A stretch of DNA of 64,000 nt from Pseudomonas muyukensis (GCF_019139535.1 NZ_CP077073.1:509501-573500), one strand, 5' to 3'. Shown: positions 34,339 through 44,126, numbered from the stretch's first letter. The notes: generated from the letters alone by a model not told the origin. Made by a program: numbers and translations.

Positions 34339-35829
34339 TCAATCGAAGACGATACCCTGCGCCAGCGGCAACTCGCGCGAATAGTTCACGGTGTTGGTCT
34401 GCCGGCGCATGTAGCCTTTCCAGGCGTCCGAACCCGACTCACGGCCACCACCGGTCTCCTTCTCGCCGCCGAACGCCCCGCCGATCTCCGCACCGCTGGT
34501 GCCGATGTTGACGTTGGCGATGCCGCAATCGCTGCCCGCGGCGCTCTGGAAGCGCTCGGCCTCGCGCAGGTCGGTGGTGAAGATGCACGACGACAAGCCT
34601 TGCGGCACCTCGTTGTTCAGGCGCAGGGCCTCTTCGAAGTCGTCGTAGGCCAGCACGTAGAGGATCGGCGCGAAGGTTTCGTGGCGCACCACCTCGCTCT
34701 GGGCCGGCATCTGGGCAATGGCCGGTGTCACGTAGTAGGCATTGGGGTACTGGTCGGCCAGTTGGCGCTCGCCGCCGAACACCTGGCCACCTTCGTCGCG
34801 GGCCTTGGCCAGCGCGCCCTGCATGGCGTCGAACGACTGCTTGTCGATCAGCGGGCCGACCAGGTTGTCCTTGCGCGGATCGCCGATGCGCACCTTGGCG
34901 TAGGCGGCCTTGACCCGGGCCACCACCTCGTCCTTGATCGAACGGTGCACGATCAGTCGGCGCAGGGTGGTGCAGCGCTGGCCGGCGGTGCCAACGGCGG
35001 AGAACAGGATGCCGCGCACGGCCAGGTCCAGATCGGCGCTGGGCGCCAGGATCATCGCGTTGTTGCCGCCCAGTTCGAGGATGCTGCGGCCAAAGCGCGC
35101 AGCCACGCGCGGGCCCACTTCGCGGCCCATGCGGGTGCTGCCGGTGGCGCTGACCAGCGGCACACGCGGGTCGTCGACCAGGGCTTCGCCGGCTTCACGG
35201 CCGCCGATCACCAGCTGGCTGAGGCCGGCCGGGGCGTCACCAAAGGCTTTCAGGGCCTTCTCGAACAGCGCCTGGCAGGCCAGGGCGGTGAGCGGGGTCT
35301 TCTCGGACGGCTTCCACACCACCGCATTGCCGGCCACCAGGGCCAGGGCGGTGTTCCACGCCCACACCGCCACCGGGAAGTTGAAGGCGCTGATCACCCC
35401 GACCACACCCAGCGGGTGCCAGGTTTCGCGCATGTGGTGGCCCGGGCGCTCGGAGGCGATGGTCAGGCCGTACAGCTGGCGCGACAGACCGACGGCAAAG
35501 TCACAGATGTCGATCATCTCCTGTACTTCACCCAGGCCTTCCTGGGTGATCTTGCCAGCTTCGATGGACACCAGCTCGCCGAGGTCGGCCTTGTGCGCAC
35601 GCAGCACCTCGCCGAACAGGCGCACCAGCTCGCCACGGCGTGGCGCCGGCACGCTGCGCCAGGCTTCGAAGGCCTGTTGGGCCTGGTCGATGCGGGCTAT
35701 GGTGTCGGCCTTGCCGAGCAACTTCACCGCGGCGATCTGGCTGCCGTCGATCGGGGTGTGAACAGGGTAGTCGCCCTGGGTGTAAGCCGCGGCGGCAACG
35801 CCAAGGCGCTCGAGCAGTCCAGCAACCAT
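34339..35829 (-). CDS. amaB: L-piperideine-6-carboxylate (aminoadipate semialdehyde) dehydrogenase
   Basis: A 496-residue aldehyde dehydrogenase. FNFPVAVWAWNTALALVAGNAVVWKPSEKTPL holds the catalytic Asn and the NAD-site Lys, SATGSTRMGREVG is the glycine motif, LELGGNNAMI holds the general base Glu, and GTAGQRCTTLRRL holds the nucleophile Cys near residue 287. Length and context match AmaB, which forms L-2-aminoadipate in lysine catabolism. It is also the ALDH7 type. Divergent from the LysR gene with a 135-bp shared promoter region. Confidence 0.9.
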   Translation of the reverse strand: MVAGLLERLGVAAAAYTQGDYPVHTPIDGSQIAAVKLLGKADTIARIDQAQQAFEAWRSVPAPRRGELVRLFGEVLRAHKADLGELVSIEAGKITQEGLGEVQEMIDICDFAVGLSRQLYGLTIASERPGHHMRETWHPLGVVGVISAFNFPVAVWAWNTALALVAGNAVVWKPSEKTPLTALACQALFEKALKAFGDAPAGLSQLVIGGREAGEALVDDPRVPLVSATGSTRMGREVGPRVAARFGRSILELGGNNAMILAPSADLDLAVRGILFSAVGTAGQRCTTLRRLIVHRSIKDEVVARVKAAYAKVRIGDPRKDNLVGPLIDKQSFDAMQGALAKARDEGGQVFGGERQLADQYPNAYYVTPAIAQMPAQSEVVRHETFAPILYVLAYDDFEEALRLNNEVPQGLSSCIFTTDLREAERFQSAAGSDCGIANVNIGTSGAEIGGAFGGEKETGGGRESGSDAWKGYMRRQTNTVNYSRELPLAQGIVFD

Positions 35830-35964
35830 TGTGCTTCTCCTTTCATCGGGTGAAGGGTTGGAAAATGACGTGGGTCAGTATTAATCCGATTACACAGGTG
35901 CAACAAACGACCTTTATTCCGCATATCATTCCGCCAGGTAATGATTTCAGCCGCCGAGACCCTT

Positions 35965-36855
35965 ATGTCCAAACGCCTGGTTCCCTCCATGACCGCCTTG
36001 CAGTGCTTCGAGGCCGCCGCCCGCCACCTGAGCTTCACCCGCGCCGCCGAAGAGCTGCACCTGACCCAGAGCGCGGTGAGCAAGCAGGTGGCGCAGCTCG
36101 AAGAGATGCTGCGCCACCACCTGTTCCTGCGTATCCGCCGGCGCCTGCAATTGACCCCCGCCGGCGCCCTGTACCTGGCCGAGGTGAACAAGATCCTCAC
36201 CCAGGTCGACATGTCCAGCCGCTACGTGCTCACCTACGGCACCCAGACTGAAGTATTGAAAGTCGCCACCCAGCCGAGTTTCGGCGTGCGCTGGTTGATC
36301 CCGCACCTCAAGGGCTTCGGCAAGCGCCACCCGAACATCCACCTGGACATCCGCAACGAAATGGAGCCGTTCGCCCTGCTGCAAGGGTCGGCGGACGTGG
36401 TGTTCTTCTACGGCCAGGGCACCTGGCCGGGGGCGACATGCGTGGAACTGTTCGGTGAGGAGGTGGTAGCGGTGTGCGCGCCCGAGTTGCTGCAGGGGCG
36501 CACGCTGCCCGACGCCGGTGCACTGACGGACCTGGTGCTGCTGCAGAGCGCCTCGCGCCCGCAGGCCTGGCATGAGTGGTTCCTCGAACAGGGGCTGCAC
36601 ACCGACAACAGCTACCACGGGCCGCGTTTCGATACGTTCTACATGGCCCTGAGCGCGGCGCAGTCGGGGTGTGGGGTGGCGCTGGTGCCGCGCTATCTGG
36701 TGGCCAGGGAGCTGGCCGAGGGCAGCCTGGTGCTGGCCTGGGACCATGCGATGAAGAGCAATGGCGCGCACTACCTGGCGTATGCCGAGCATGCGGCGGA
36801 GGTGCCGAAGGTGCGGGCATTGGTGGAGTGGGTTCGAGAACAACTTACGCCTTGA
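35965..36855 (+). CDS. LysR-type regulator of the lysine catabolic cluster
   Basis: A 296-residue LTTR of the GcvA-like group: PSMTALQCFEAAARHLSFTRAAEELHLTQSAVSKQVAQLEEML is the DNA-binding domain, followed by the effector domain from about residue 93. It is divergent from amaB. The shared region includes ATTAATCCGATTACAC and TGCAACAAACG and could hold LTTR sites. It probably controls amaB-amaA and perhaps hglS, by position only. An in-frame ATG at 35941 would add 8 residues. Confidence 0.88.
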   Translation: MSKRLVPSMTALQCFEAAARHLSFTRAAEELHLTQSAVSKQVAQLEEMLRHHLFLRIRRRLQLTPAGALYLAEVNKILTQVDMSSRYVLTYGTQTEVLKVATQPSFGVRWLIPHLKGFGKRHPNIHLDIRNEMEPFALLQGSADVVFFYGQGTWPGATCVELFGEEVVAVCAPELLQGRTLPDAGALTDLVLLQSASRPQAWHEWFLEQGLHTDNSYHGPRFDTFYMALSAAQSGCGVALVPRYLVARELAEGSLVLAWDHAMKSNGAHYLAYAEHAAEVPKVRALVEWVREQLTP

Positions 36856-36899
36856 GATGGCCGGGGCTGCTGCGCACGCCTACAGAAGTACGCGATCCC

Positions 36900-36942
36900 C
36901 TGTAGGAGCGGCCTTGTGTCGCGAAAGGGGCGCACAGCGGCC
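36900..36942. repeat. Single REP element
   Basis: TGTAGGAGCGGCCTTGTGTCG followed by GAAAGGGGCGCACAGCGGCC, one copy between the LysR gene and hglS. Confidence 0.75.
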
Positions 36943-37060
36943 TCATGGCCCTGAGGGTCGATCAAAAAAGGAATGAAACCCGCACTTTTTTTCGCTTGTA
37001 CGGCAAGTCCATTCCCAGCTTTCATGTAAGCCTCCTCCACTCACCCCCAGGAAGCTTGCG

Positions 37061-38446
37061 ATGCCCGCCCACGATTTCGTCAGCCCCGACCACATCCGCG
37101 CGCAGTTCTCTGCCGCCATGTCGCTCATGTACAAGCAGGAAGTGCCGCTGTACGGCACCCTGCTCGAGCTGGTGAGCGAGATCAACCAACAGGTCATGGC
37201 CGCGCAGCCCAAGGTGGCCGAGGCCCTGCGCTGGACCGGCGAAATCGAGCGCCTCGATCAGGAGCGCCACGGCGCCATCCGCGTCGGCAGCGCCGCGGAG
37301 CTGGCGACCATCGCCCGCCTGTTCGCGGTGATGGGCATGCACCCGGTGGGCTACTACGACCTGAGTTCGGCCGGGGTGCCGGTGCATTCCACCGCGTTTC
37401 GCGCCGTGCACGAGCAAGCGCTGCACATCAGCCCATTTCGGGTGTTCACCTCGCTGCTGCGCCTGGAACTGATCGACAACCCGCAGCTGCGCGCGCTGGC
37501 CCAGGGCATCCTCGACCAGCGGCAGATCTTCAGCCCACGGGCCCTGGCGCTGATCGCCCAAAGCGAGCGCGACGGCGGCCTGAACCAGGCCGATGCCGGC
37601 ACCTTCGTGCAGGAGGCGCTGCACACCTTCCGCTGGCACCAGGACGCCACCGTGACCGCCGCGCAGTACCAGCAACTGCACGACCAGCACCGGCTGATCG
37701 CCGATGTGGTGGCGTTCAAGGGCCCGCACATCAACCACCTGACCCCGCGCACCCTGGACATCGACGCGATCCAGCTCGGCATGCCGGCCAAGGGCATCCC
37801 GCCCAAGGCGGTGGTCGAGGGCCCGCCCACCCGCCGCCAGCCGATCCTGCTGCGCCAGACCAGCTTCAAGGCGCTGCAGGAAAAGGTCGCCTTCAGCGAC
37901 GCACAAGGCAGCCATACCGCGCGTTTCGGCGAAATCGAGCAGCGTGGCGCGGCGCTGACGCCCAAGGGACGCCAGTTGTACGACCGTCTGCTGGATGCCA
38001 CCCGCGCGGCCCTGGGTGGCGCACCGGCAGAGGCCAATGCCGAGCGTTACATGGCGCTGCTGCACGAACAGTTCCGGGCCTTCCCAGATGACCTGGGGCA
38101 GATGCGCGAGCAGGGGCTGGCGTACTTCCGCTATTTCGCCACCGAAAAAGGCCTGGCGGCGCGTGGGCAGCAGGATCGCCCGACCACCCTGCAGGGGTTG
38201 ATCGAGGCCGGGCACGTGCATTTCGAGGCGCTGGTGTACGAGGATTTCCTGCCGGTGAGCGCGGCGGGGATCTTCCAGTCCAACCTGGGCGACGAGGGCC
38301 AGGCCGAGTATGGCAGCAATGCCAACCGCGAGGCCTTCGAGGCGGCGCTGGGGCTCAAGGTGCAGGATGAGTTGGCGCTGTATGCGCAGAGCGAGCGCAG
38401 GTCGTTGCAGGCGTGTGCGCAAGCGTTGGGGCTGGGGACTCTGTAG
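37061..38446 (+). CDS. hglS: 2-oxoadipate dioxygenase/decarboxylase (D-2-hydroxyglutarate synthase, DUF1338)
   Basis: A 461-residue DUF1338 protein. The vicinal-oxygen-chelate-like metal residues are expected in GMHPVGYYDLSSAGVPVHSTAFR (first His near residue 90), KGPHINHLTPRTLDID and the C-terminal FEALVYEDFLPVSAAGIFQSNL (Glu). P. putida HglS converts 2-oxoadipate to D-2-hydroxyglutarate with Fe(II), closing the route from lysine to the TCA cycle. The order amaA-amaB-lysR-hglS is that of P. putida. The aminotransferase step is not encoded in the window. Confidence 0.9.
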   Translation: MPAHDFVSPDHIRAQFSAAMSLMYKQEVPLYGTLLELVSEINQQVMAAQPKVAEALRWTGEIERLDQERHGAIRVGSAAELATIARLFAVMGMHPVGYYDLSSAGVPVHSTAFRAVHEQALHISPFRVFTSLLRLELIDNPQLRALAQGILDQRQIFSPRALALIAQSERDGGLNQADAGTFVQEALHTFRWHQDATVTAAQYQQLHDQHRLIADVVAFKGPHINHLTPRTLDIDAIQLGMPAKGIPPKAVVEGPPTRRQPILLRQTSFKALQEKVAFSDAQGSHTARFGEIEQRGAALTPKGRQLYDRLLDATRAALGGAPAEANAERYMALLHEQFRAFPDDLGQMREQGLAYFRYFATEKGLAARGQQDRPTTLQGLIEAGHVHFEALVYEDFLPVSAAGIFQSNLGDEGQAEYGSNANREAFEAALGLKVQDELALYAQSERRSLQACAQALGLGTL

Positions 38447-38456
38447 GGTTTGAAAC

Positions 38457-38568
38457 CACTGGGGCCGCGTTGCGGCCCTTTCGCGACACAAGGCCGCTCC
38501 TACAGGCGAGCGCGTTCCCATGTAGGAGCGGCCTTGTGTCGCGAAAGGGCTGCAAAGCAGCCCCAGTG
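38457..38568. repeat. Inverted pair of REP elements
   Basis: CCCTTTCGCGACACAAGGCCGCTCCTACAG and its mirror meet tail to tail around CGAGCGCGTTCCCA, flanked by CACTGGGGC and GCCCCAGTG. It fills the whole gap between the convergent hglS and chemoreceptor genes and is the only visible terminator for both. Confidence 0.85.
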
Positions 38569-38570
38569 CA

Positions 38571-40478
38571 CTATCCGTGGGTGCGGAACCGATCCACTTC
38601 CTGGCGCAACTGCCCTGCCAGCCCTTCCAGCTCGCGGGCGGTCATGGCCAGCTCATTGGCCACATCACGCTGTTCGCTGTTGGCCTGGGCGATGCTCTGC
38701 AGGTTGCGGCTGAGCACCGTCGCGGTGCTGCTCTGCTCCTGGGTCGCGGTACTGATCACGGCAAACTGCTCGCCCGCCGCCCTGCTCTGCTCGTCGATCC
38801 GCGCCAGCGCCTCGGCCACCTTGTCGTTGCGCGCCAGGCCCTCCTGCATCAGCTGGTTGCCCTGCTCCAGGGTGTTGATGGCATGCCCGGTCTGCTGCTG
38901 GATGCTGGCGATCATCCCGGAAATCTCGTCGGTGGCCTGGCGGGTACGCGCGGCCAGGCCACGCACCTCGTCGGCGACCACGGCGAAACCACGGCCCTGC
39001 TCCCCTGCCCGCGCCGCCTCGATGGCGGCGTTGAGCGCCAGCAGGTTGGTCTGCTCGGCGATGGCGGTGATCACGCCGACAATCCCGCCGATCTCCTGGG
39101 ACCGCGCCCCCAGGGTGTCCATCACCGCGGCGGTGCCGCCCAGCGCGTCGGCGATCTGCTTGAGCGAGGCCGACGCTTCGTCCATGGCATTGCGACCAAT
39201 ACGGGTCTGCTGGGCATTGTCGCGGGCCATGCGCTCGGTACCGGCCATGTTGTCGGCGATGTTCATCGAGGTGGCGCTGAACTCCTCCACCGCGCCGGCC
39301 ATGCTGGTGATCTCGCCGGACTGTTGGTCCATGCCCTCGCAGGCCCCGGACGACAATCCGGACAACGACCGGGCGCGGCCACTGACCTGGTCGGAGGCGC
39401 TGCGGATATGCTCGACCATGGTCGCCAGGGCCTCGCCCATCTGGTTGAAGCTGCGCGCCAGCTGGCCGATCTCATCCTGGCTGGTGACACTCAGGCGGGC
39501 ATTCAGGTCGCCCGCGCCCAGGGCTTCGGCCTGGCGCACCAGGTCGCCCAGCGGGCGTAGCTTGCGGCGCAGCAGCCAGAGCGTGGCGGCGACGGCCAGG
39601 AGCATGGCCAGCAGGCTGCCGATGGCCAGGCGCAAGCCGACGCTCCAGGTCACGGCGCGGATTTCCGCCTTGGGCATGCTCGCCACCACGGTCCATGGGC
39701 CTTCGGCGAACGGCGCGCTGACACTGAACAGGTCCTGCTCGGCATTGGCCGGGGGCACCAGCCATTGGCCCTGGTCGTCACGTATGGCCAGGGAGCCGGT
39801 CTGGCCGATGCGAAAGCGCTTGAGGTTGGCGAACTGGGCGTTCTGCGCATCGGTGTAGTCGAAGCCGACGAACAGCACGGCGATGACCCGGCCGCTGCCA
39901 TCGCGCACTGGCACGTAGCGGGTCATGTAGTTGCGCTCGAACAGCACCGCGCGGCCGACGTACATCTGCCCGGCCAGCAACTTGGCATAGGCCGGGTGCT
40001 GGCGGTCCAGCTGGGTGCCGATGGCGCGGTTGCCGTCCTGCTTCTTCAGGTTGGTGCTGATGCGCACGAAATCGTCGCCGCTGCGCACGAACAGCGTCGC
40101 GATCCCGGCCGTCATCTGCTGGAATTCATCGACCACCTGGAAGTCGTTGTTCAACAGCCGCTCGCCCAGGTACAGCGCCGGCGTGGCCTGGCCTGCCACC
40201 TGCGCGGTCTCGCCGGCGCGCAGCGCCAGGCCCGAGGCGAAGCGGCGCTCGAACAGGCCGCTCAGGCGTTGGGTGTTGTCCTTGAGCGAACCGTGGAAAG
40301 TGTCGAGCTGGTCGGCCAGCAGCCGCGCCTCGCTGGCCAGGTGTTCCTGGCGGGTGGCGAGGTTGGCGTCGTCCAGCGAACGCAGGGCGAACAGGGTACT
40401 GCCGGTGATCACCAGCGCCAGCACGATGGCGAGGGCGATGCCGAGCTGCGAGGCGATGCGGGCACGCGGTTGAGACAT
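38571..40478 (-). CDS. Methyl-accepting chemotaxis protein with Cache domain
   Basis: A 635-residue receptor. TM1 ([21 protein letters not shown]) is near residues 13-33. A periplasmic Cache3-Cache2-like sensor follows (residues ~40-270, with [23 protein letters not shown] and [22 protein letters not shown]), then TM2 near 285, a HAMP domain with [20 protein letters not shown], and the signalling hairpin [32 protein letters not shown]. The C-terminus lacks a CheR-binding pentapeptide. The ligand is unknown; the neighbouring lysine pathway makes its intermediates candidates, by inference only. Confidence 0.92.
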   Translation of the reverse strand: MSQPRARIASQLGIALAIVLALVITGSTLFALRSLDDANLATRQEHLASEARLLADQLDTFHGSLKDNTQRLSGLFERRFASGLALRAGETAQVAGQATPALYLGERLLNNDFQVVDEFQQMTAGIATLFVRSGDDFVRISTNLKKQDGNRAIGTQLDRQHPAYAKLLAGQMYVGRAVLFERNYMTRYVPVRDGSGRVIAVLFVGFDYTDAQNAQFANLKRFRIGQTGSLAIRDDQGQWLVPPANAEQDLFSVSAPFAEGPWTVVASMPKAEIRAVTWSVGLRLAIGSLLAMLLAVAATLWLLRRKLRPLGDLVRQAEALGAGDLNARLSVTSQDEIGQLARSFNQMGEALATMVEHIRSASDQVSGRARSLSGLSSGACEGMDQQSGEITSMAGAVEEFSATSMNIADNMAGTERMARDNAQQTRIGRNAMDEASASLKQIADALGGTAAVMDTLGARSQEIGGIVGVITAIAEQTNLLALNAAIEAARAGEQGRGFAVVADEVRGLAARTRQATDEISGMIASIQQQTGHAINTLEQGNQLMQEGLARNDKVAEALARIDEQSRAAGEQFAVISTATQEQSSTATVLSRNLQSIAQANSEQRDVANELAMTARELEGLAGQLRQEVDRFRTHG

Positions 40479-40675
40479 GGGAAAGCTCCTGGCAAGAGGC
40501 CGGGATCATCCTGATCACGCTGACCGCCCGCTTCCAATCGACGGGTAATCGCGCCCTCTTCCGGGACGCTGGTGCAACTTGATCGGCTTGGCGGGGGAAT
40601 ACTTGAGCGTGGAGCCTGGATATTCGCAAACCTTTGCCTGGTGCTCGGCGGCCGGCGCCTACCAGCTCGAACGGT

Positions 40676-41605
40676 TCAATGCTGGGCCGACAGGATCTGC
40701 ACCGCTGGCAAGTCCATCGCCGCCGCCTCTTCCTGCAAGAACACACTCAACCGGCGCAGGCGCTCGCCACCCGGTCGGGTCCGTGGCCAAACCAGGTAGT
40801 AGTCCATGCCGCTGGCCACCGCCGTCGGCCAGGGCAGGCTCAAGCGCCGCCCGGCCACGTCCTCGGCCACCATCAGCAGGTCGCCCATGGAAATCCCATA
40901 ACCCCGGGCGGCCGCGATCATGCCCAGCTCCAGGGTGTCGAACACCTGCCCTCCCTTGAGCGATACCTTGTCGGTCAGCCCCATGCGCGCCAGCCATGCC
41001 CGCCAGTCACGCTTGTCGGGGGTGGGGTGCAACAGTTCGATGCCGCACAGGCGCCGCTCGTCCCACGGCGCATCGTCCAGCAGGTCCGGCGCGCCGACCG
41101 GAATCAACAGCTCGGAGAACAACCGGCGCACCTCCCAGTCCGCCGGGAAGCTACCGTCGCTGAGCAACACCGCGCAGTCGAACGGCTCCTGGTGGAAATC
41201 CACGTGGTCGACGTCCATCCAGGCGCTGGTCAGTTGCACTTCATTACCTGGCTGCAAATGCCGAAAGCGGCTCAACCGCGCCAGCAGCCAGCGCATGGTC
41301 AGGGTCGACGGTGCTTTCATGCGCAGGATGTCGTCTTCGCCGCGCAAGGTGTCGCAGGCCCGCTCCAGCGCGGCGAAACCCTCACGCACCCCAGGCAGCA
41401 ACACCCGCGCCGCCTCGGTGAGTTGCAGGCTGCGGCCGTTGCGCACGAACAGGCGGCAGGCGAAATGCTCTTCCAGCGTGCGGATATGCCGGCTGACCGC
41501 GCTCTGGGTGATCGACAGCTCTTCCCCGGCACGGGTGAACGAGCTCAGCCGGGCGGCGGCTTCGAATGCGCGCAGCGCATAGAGCGGAGGAAGCTGGCGG
41601 GACAT
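40676..41605 (-). CDS. LysR-type transcriptional regulator (GcvA-like)
   Basis: A 309-residue LTTR with HTH LPPLYALRAFEAAARLSSFTRAGEELSITQSAVSRHIRTLEEHF and a substrate domain from about residue 90. It is divergent from the MATE transporter with 156 bp between, including AT-rich promoter sequence around 41640-41700. Regulation of the MATE gene is likely from the layout. About 200 bp downstream to the chemoreceptor start hold no other gene. Confidence 0.88.
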   Translation of the reverse strand: MSRQLPPLYALRAFEAAARLSSFTRAGEELSITQSAVSRHIRTLEEHFACRLFVRNGRSLQLTEAARVLLPGVREGFAALERACDTLRGEDDILRMKAPSTLTMRWLLARLSRFRHLQPGNEVQLTSAWMDVDHVDFHQEPFDCAVLLSDGSFPADWEVRRLFSELLIPVGAPDLLDDAPWDERRLCGIELLHPTPDKRDWRAWLARMGLTDKVSLKGGQVFDTLELGMIAAARGYGISMGDLLMVAEDVAGRRLSLPWPTAVASGMDYYLVWPRTRPGGERLRRLSVFLQEEAAAMDLPAVQILSAQH

Positions 41606-41761
41606 GATGCACCTGTCATACGGGGCCGAAACGCGAGACCCGGATCATATAGCCATGAGTCAAACTCATGCGAGCAATCGCTTTTATCCTTTTGTGCAAA
41701 GTTGACCGAAGCTTCAGAATTGCCTGCTCGCACTTTCGCACCATCCAGAAGGACCACCCCC

Positions 41762-43150
41762 ATGCATGTCGCGCCCACCACCGAACTCAAGGCTCTACTG
41801 CGCCTGGCCGGGCCGCTGATCGCCTCGCAGCTGGCGCATATGCTGATGGTGCTCACCGACACCCTGATGATGGCCCGTATCAGCCCGCAGGCCCTGGCCG
41901 GTGGCGGCCTGGGCGCGGCCAGCTATTCGTTCGTGTCGATCTTCTGCCTGGGGGTGATCGCCGCAGTCGGCACCTTGGTGGCCATCCGCAAGGGCGCCGA
42001 TGACACCGAGGGCGTCACCCGCCTGGCGCAGAGCGGCCTGTGGCTGGCCTGGGGCCTGGCGCTGGTGGCGGCGCTGGTGATGTGGAACCTCAAGCCGGTG
42101 CTGCTGTTGTTCGGGCAGCAGCCCGAGAACGTCGACTCGGCCATGCAACTGCTGACCCTGTTGCCGCTGGCCCTGCCCGGCTACATGACCTTCATGGCCC
42201 TGCGCGGTTTCACCAGTGCCCTTGGCCACTCGACGCCGGTGATGGTCATCAGCCTGGTCGGCACGGTGTTCAACTACCTGTTCAACCACGCGCTGATCGA
42301 GGGCATGTTCGGCCTGCCCAAGCTGGGGCTGATGGGTATCGGCCTGGTCACTGCGCTGGTGACCCTGGGCATGGCCATTGCCCTGGCGCTGTACATCCGC
42401 TGGCACAAGGCCTATGCCGACTACCCATTGCGCAAGGGTCTGTCGCGCCCTTCCCTGCCGGCCCTGCGCGAACTGTGGCGGCTGGGCCTGCCGATTGGCG
42501 GCACCTACATGGTCGAGGTTGGCTTGTTCGCCTTCGCCGCCCTGTGCATGGGCGTGCTGGGCAGCACCGAGCTTGCGGCGCACCAGATCGCCCTGCAGAT
42601 CGTCTCCACCGCGTTCATGGTGCCGACCGGGCTGTCCTATGCGGTGACCATGCGCGTCGGCCTCTACTATGGCGCTGGCAACCTGCTGGCGGCGCGCAGT
42701 GCCGGGCGCGTGGGCATTGGTTTCGGTGCCTCGCTGATGTTCGCCTTCGCCGCGTTGTTCTGGCTGCTGCCCGATAGCCTGGTGGCGTTGTTCATCGATC
42801 GCAACGACCCGGCCTTCGCGGCGATCTTCATGCTGGCGGTACAGTTGTTGATGGTTGCGGCGTGGTTCGAGTTGTTCGACGGCGTGCAGACCATTGCCAT
42901 GGGCTCTATCCGTGGCTTGAAGGATGCCAAGACCACGTTCCTGATCGGGTTGGTGTGCTATTGGCTGGTGGGCGCGCCGAGCGCATGGTTGTTCGCGTTC
43001 ACCCTTGGCGGGGGCGCTCCGGGTATCTGGTGGGGGCTGGCGCTGGGCCTGGCTTGTGCGGCGGTGGCGCTGACGCTGGGCTTTGAGTGGCGGATGAAGC
43101 GGTTGCTGGGCAAGGCCGGGCAGGCGCGGGGGACGGCGGTTTCGGCTTGA
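41762..43150 (+). CDS. MATE family multidrug efflux transporter
   Basis: A 462-residue protein with 12 membrane helices and NorM-type landmarks: LAGPLIASQLAHMLMVLTDTLMMARISPQALAGG, LPGYMTFMALRGFTSALGHSTPVM and MRVGLYYGAGNLLAARSAGRVGIG. NorM-type pumps export cationic drugs using Na+ or H+. The Pseudomonas relative is PmpM. ATG 41762 is preferred over a far upstream frame that runs through the LysR gene. Divergent LysR control is likely. Confidence 0.9.
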   Translation: MHVAPTTELKALLRLAGPLIASQLAHMLMVLTDTLMMARISPQALAGGGLGAASYSFVSIFCLGVIAAVGTLVAIRKGADDTEGVTRLAQSGLWLAWGLALVAALVMWNLKPVLLLFGQQPENVDSAMQLLTLLPLALPGYMTFMALRGFTSALGHSTPVMVISLVGTVFNYLFNHALIEGMFGLPKLGLMGIGLVTALVTLGMAIALALYIRWHKAYADYPLRKGLSRPSLPALRELWRLGLPIGGTYMVEVGLFAFAALCMGVLGSTELAAHQIALQIVSTAFMVPTGLSYAVTMRVGLYYGAGNLLAARSAGRVGIGFGASLMFAFAALFWLLPDSLVALFIDRNDPAFAAIFMLAVQLLMVAAWFELFDGVQTIAMGSIRGLKDAKTTFLIGLVCYWLVGAPSAWLFAFTLGGGAPGIWWGLALGLACAAVALTLGFEWRMKRLLGKAGQARGTAVSA

Positions 43151-43206
43151 GGGGGTTGGGGCTGGGCGATGCGCCCAGGTGCATGACGCAAGGCATGCAG
43201 GGGCAG

Positions 43207-43464
43207 TGAGATCGAGCGCCGCCCGCGCGGCGCATCGCGGATAAATCCGCTCCTACATCTGTTGCAACGTACCGAACCTGTCAGGCCATGGTTGCCAGCC
43301 TTGGCGCAGGGCGCAAGACAGGCGAGGCGGCAGCAATGCCCACGCAGAAATCACGTCGAGCGCACCAGGCTAACAACCATGGCCTATCAGACATGGCCAC
43401 GTTGCAACAAATGTGGGAGCGGATTCATCCGCGATGCGCCGCGCGGGCGGCGCTCGATGTGATA
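43207..43464. repeat. REP-ended palindromic element, copy 2 (about 258 bp)
   Basis: The ends TGAGATCGAGCGCCGC and GCGGCGCTCGATGTGATAG, then GCTCCTACATCTGTTGCAACGT and ACGTTGCAACAAATGTGGGAGC. The interior carries GGCCATGGTTGCCAGCCTTGGCGCAGGG and CAGCAATGCCCACGC, which match copy 1 at 25689-25936 in reverse complement. It follows the MATE gene. Confidence 0.75.
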
Positions 43465-43512
43465 GGCGCCGCAACTGTGTCGTCGAACACCTCAACACCC
43501 ACCATCATAAAA

Positions 43513-43679
43513 AACTGTACTACTGTACTGCCATTCACAGCACTTGCAGCCCCCTCCCACACCCTCATCTGATAAAAAGCGCACCAAAACAGTGCCTACC
43601 GGTACAGTTCCGCTAATAACCAGTGCAACAGTCGCTTTCAACAGTTAACTGAGCCATCGCAATACAACTGAACTGTACC
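43513..43679. promoter_or_regulatory. Cluster of four ACTGTAC motifs upstream of DUF1127
   Basis: AACTGTAC at 43513, ACTGTAC at 43522, GGTACAGTT at 43601 and AACTGTACC at 43671. Two are 8 bp apart in direct orientation; the others face each other. They occupy the AT-rich region before the DUF1127 gene and look like binding sites of one regulator. Confidence 0.6.
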
Positions 43680-43762
43680 TACTGTTCTGGACGAGAGAGG
43701 AGGAAGATGGGCACCAGTTAAATCACTACCTAATCCCGCCACAAGCGGAAGGATGACACATC

Positions 43763-43975
43763 ATGGAACGTACCCTCAGTTCCGACCTGGTTTTCGAAAA
43801 CGCCCAAGCTTCCAACGCTGCCCTGCCACTGCGCGTTCTGTCCACCCTGGTACTGTGGCAGCGCCGCATGGCCAGCCGCCGCCAACTGGCGCGCCTGGAC
43901 TCTCGCCTGCTGGCCGACGCCGGTATCAGCGAGTCGCAGCGCTACGAAGAGCTCAGCAAGCCGTTCTGGCGCTAA
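43763..43975 (+). CDS. DUF1127 small protein
   Basis: A 70-residue protein. The C-terminal half is the DUF1127 motif WQRRMASRRQLARLDSRLLADAGISESQRYEELSKPFWR, an Arg-rich helical pair; the first ~30 residues are a less conserved helix. Small DUF1127 proteins in other bacteria bind RNA or influence phosphate and carbon metabolism, but this one is uncharacterised. It is monocistronic with its own terminator and is flanked on both sides by ACTGTAC motifs. Confidence 0.85.
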   Translation: MERTLSSDLVFENAQASNAALPLRVLSTLVLWQRRMASRRQLARLDSRLLADAGISESQRYEELSKPFWR

Positions 43976-44016
43976 GCCCCGGCTGCCGGCCTGGCCCGGC
44001 ACCGCGAATTTCCAAG

Positions 44017-44048
44017 AACCCGTCGCAGGTAACTGCGACGGGTTTTTT
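44017..44048 (+). terminator. Terminator after DUF1127
   Basis: AACCCGTCGCAG, GTAA loop, CTGCGACGGGTT and TTTT: a textbook intrinsic terminator. Confidence 0.9.
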
Positions 44049-44088
44049 GTTTGTATGCCCCGCGTTAGAGCACCTCGGACGCAAACGT

Positions 44089-44126
44089 GTACAGTTTTAT
44101 AAAATTAAAATATAACCGGTACAGTT
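44089..44126. promoter_or_regulatory. Two GTACAGTT motifs upstream of the DUF2388 operon
   Basis: GTACAGTT at 44089 and 44119, 30 bp apart in the same orientation, around an AT-rich stretch (TTATAAAATTAAAATATAA). They share the motif with the cluster before DUF1127, so the two units may be coregulated. Confidence 0.55.
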
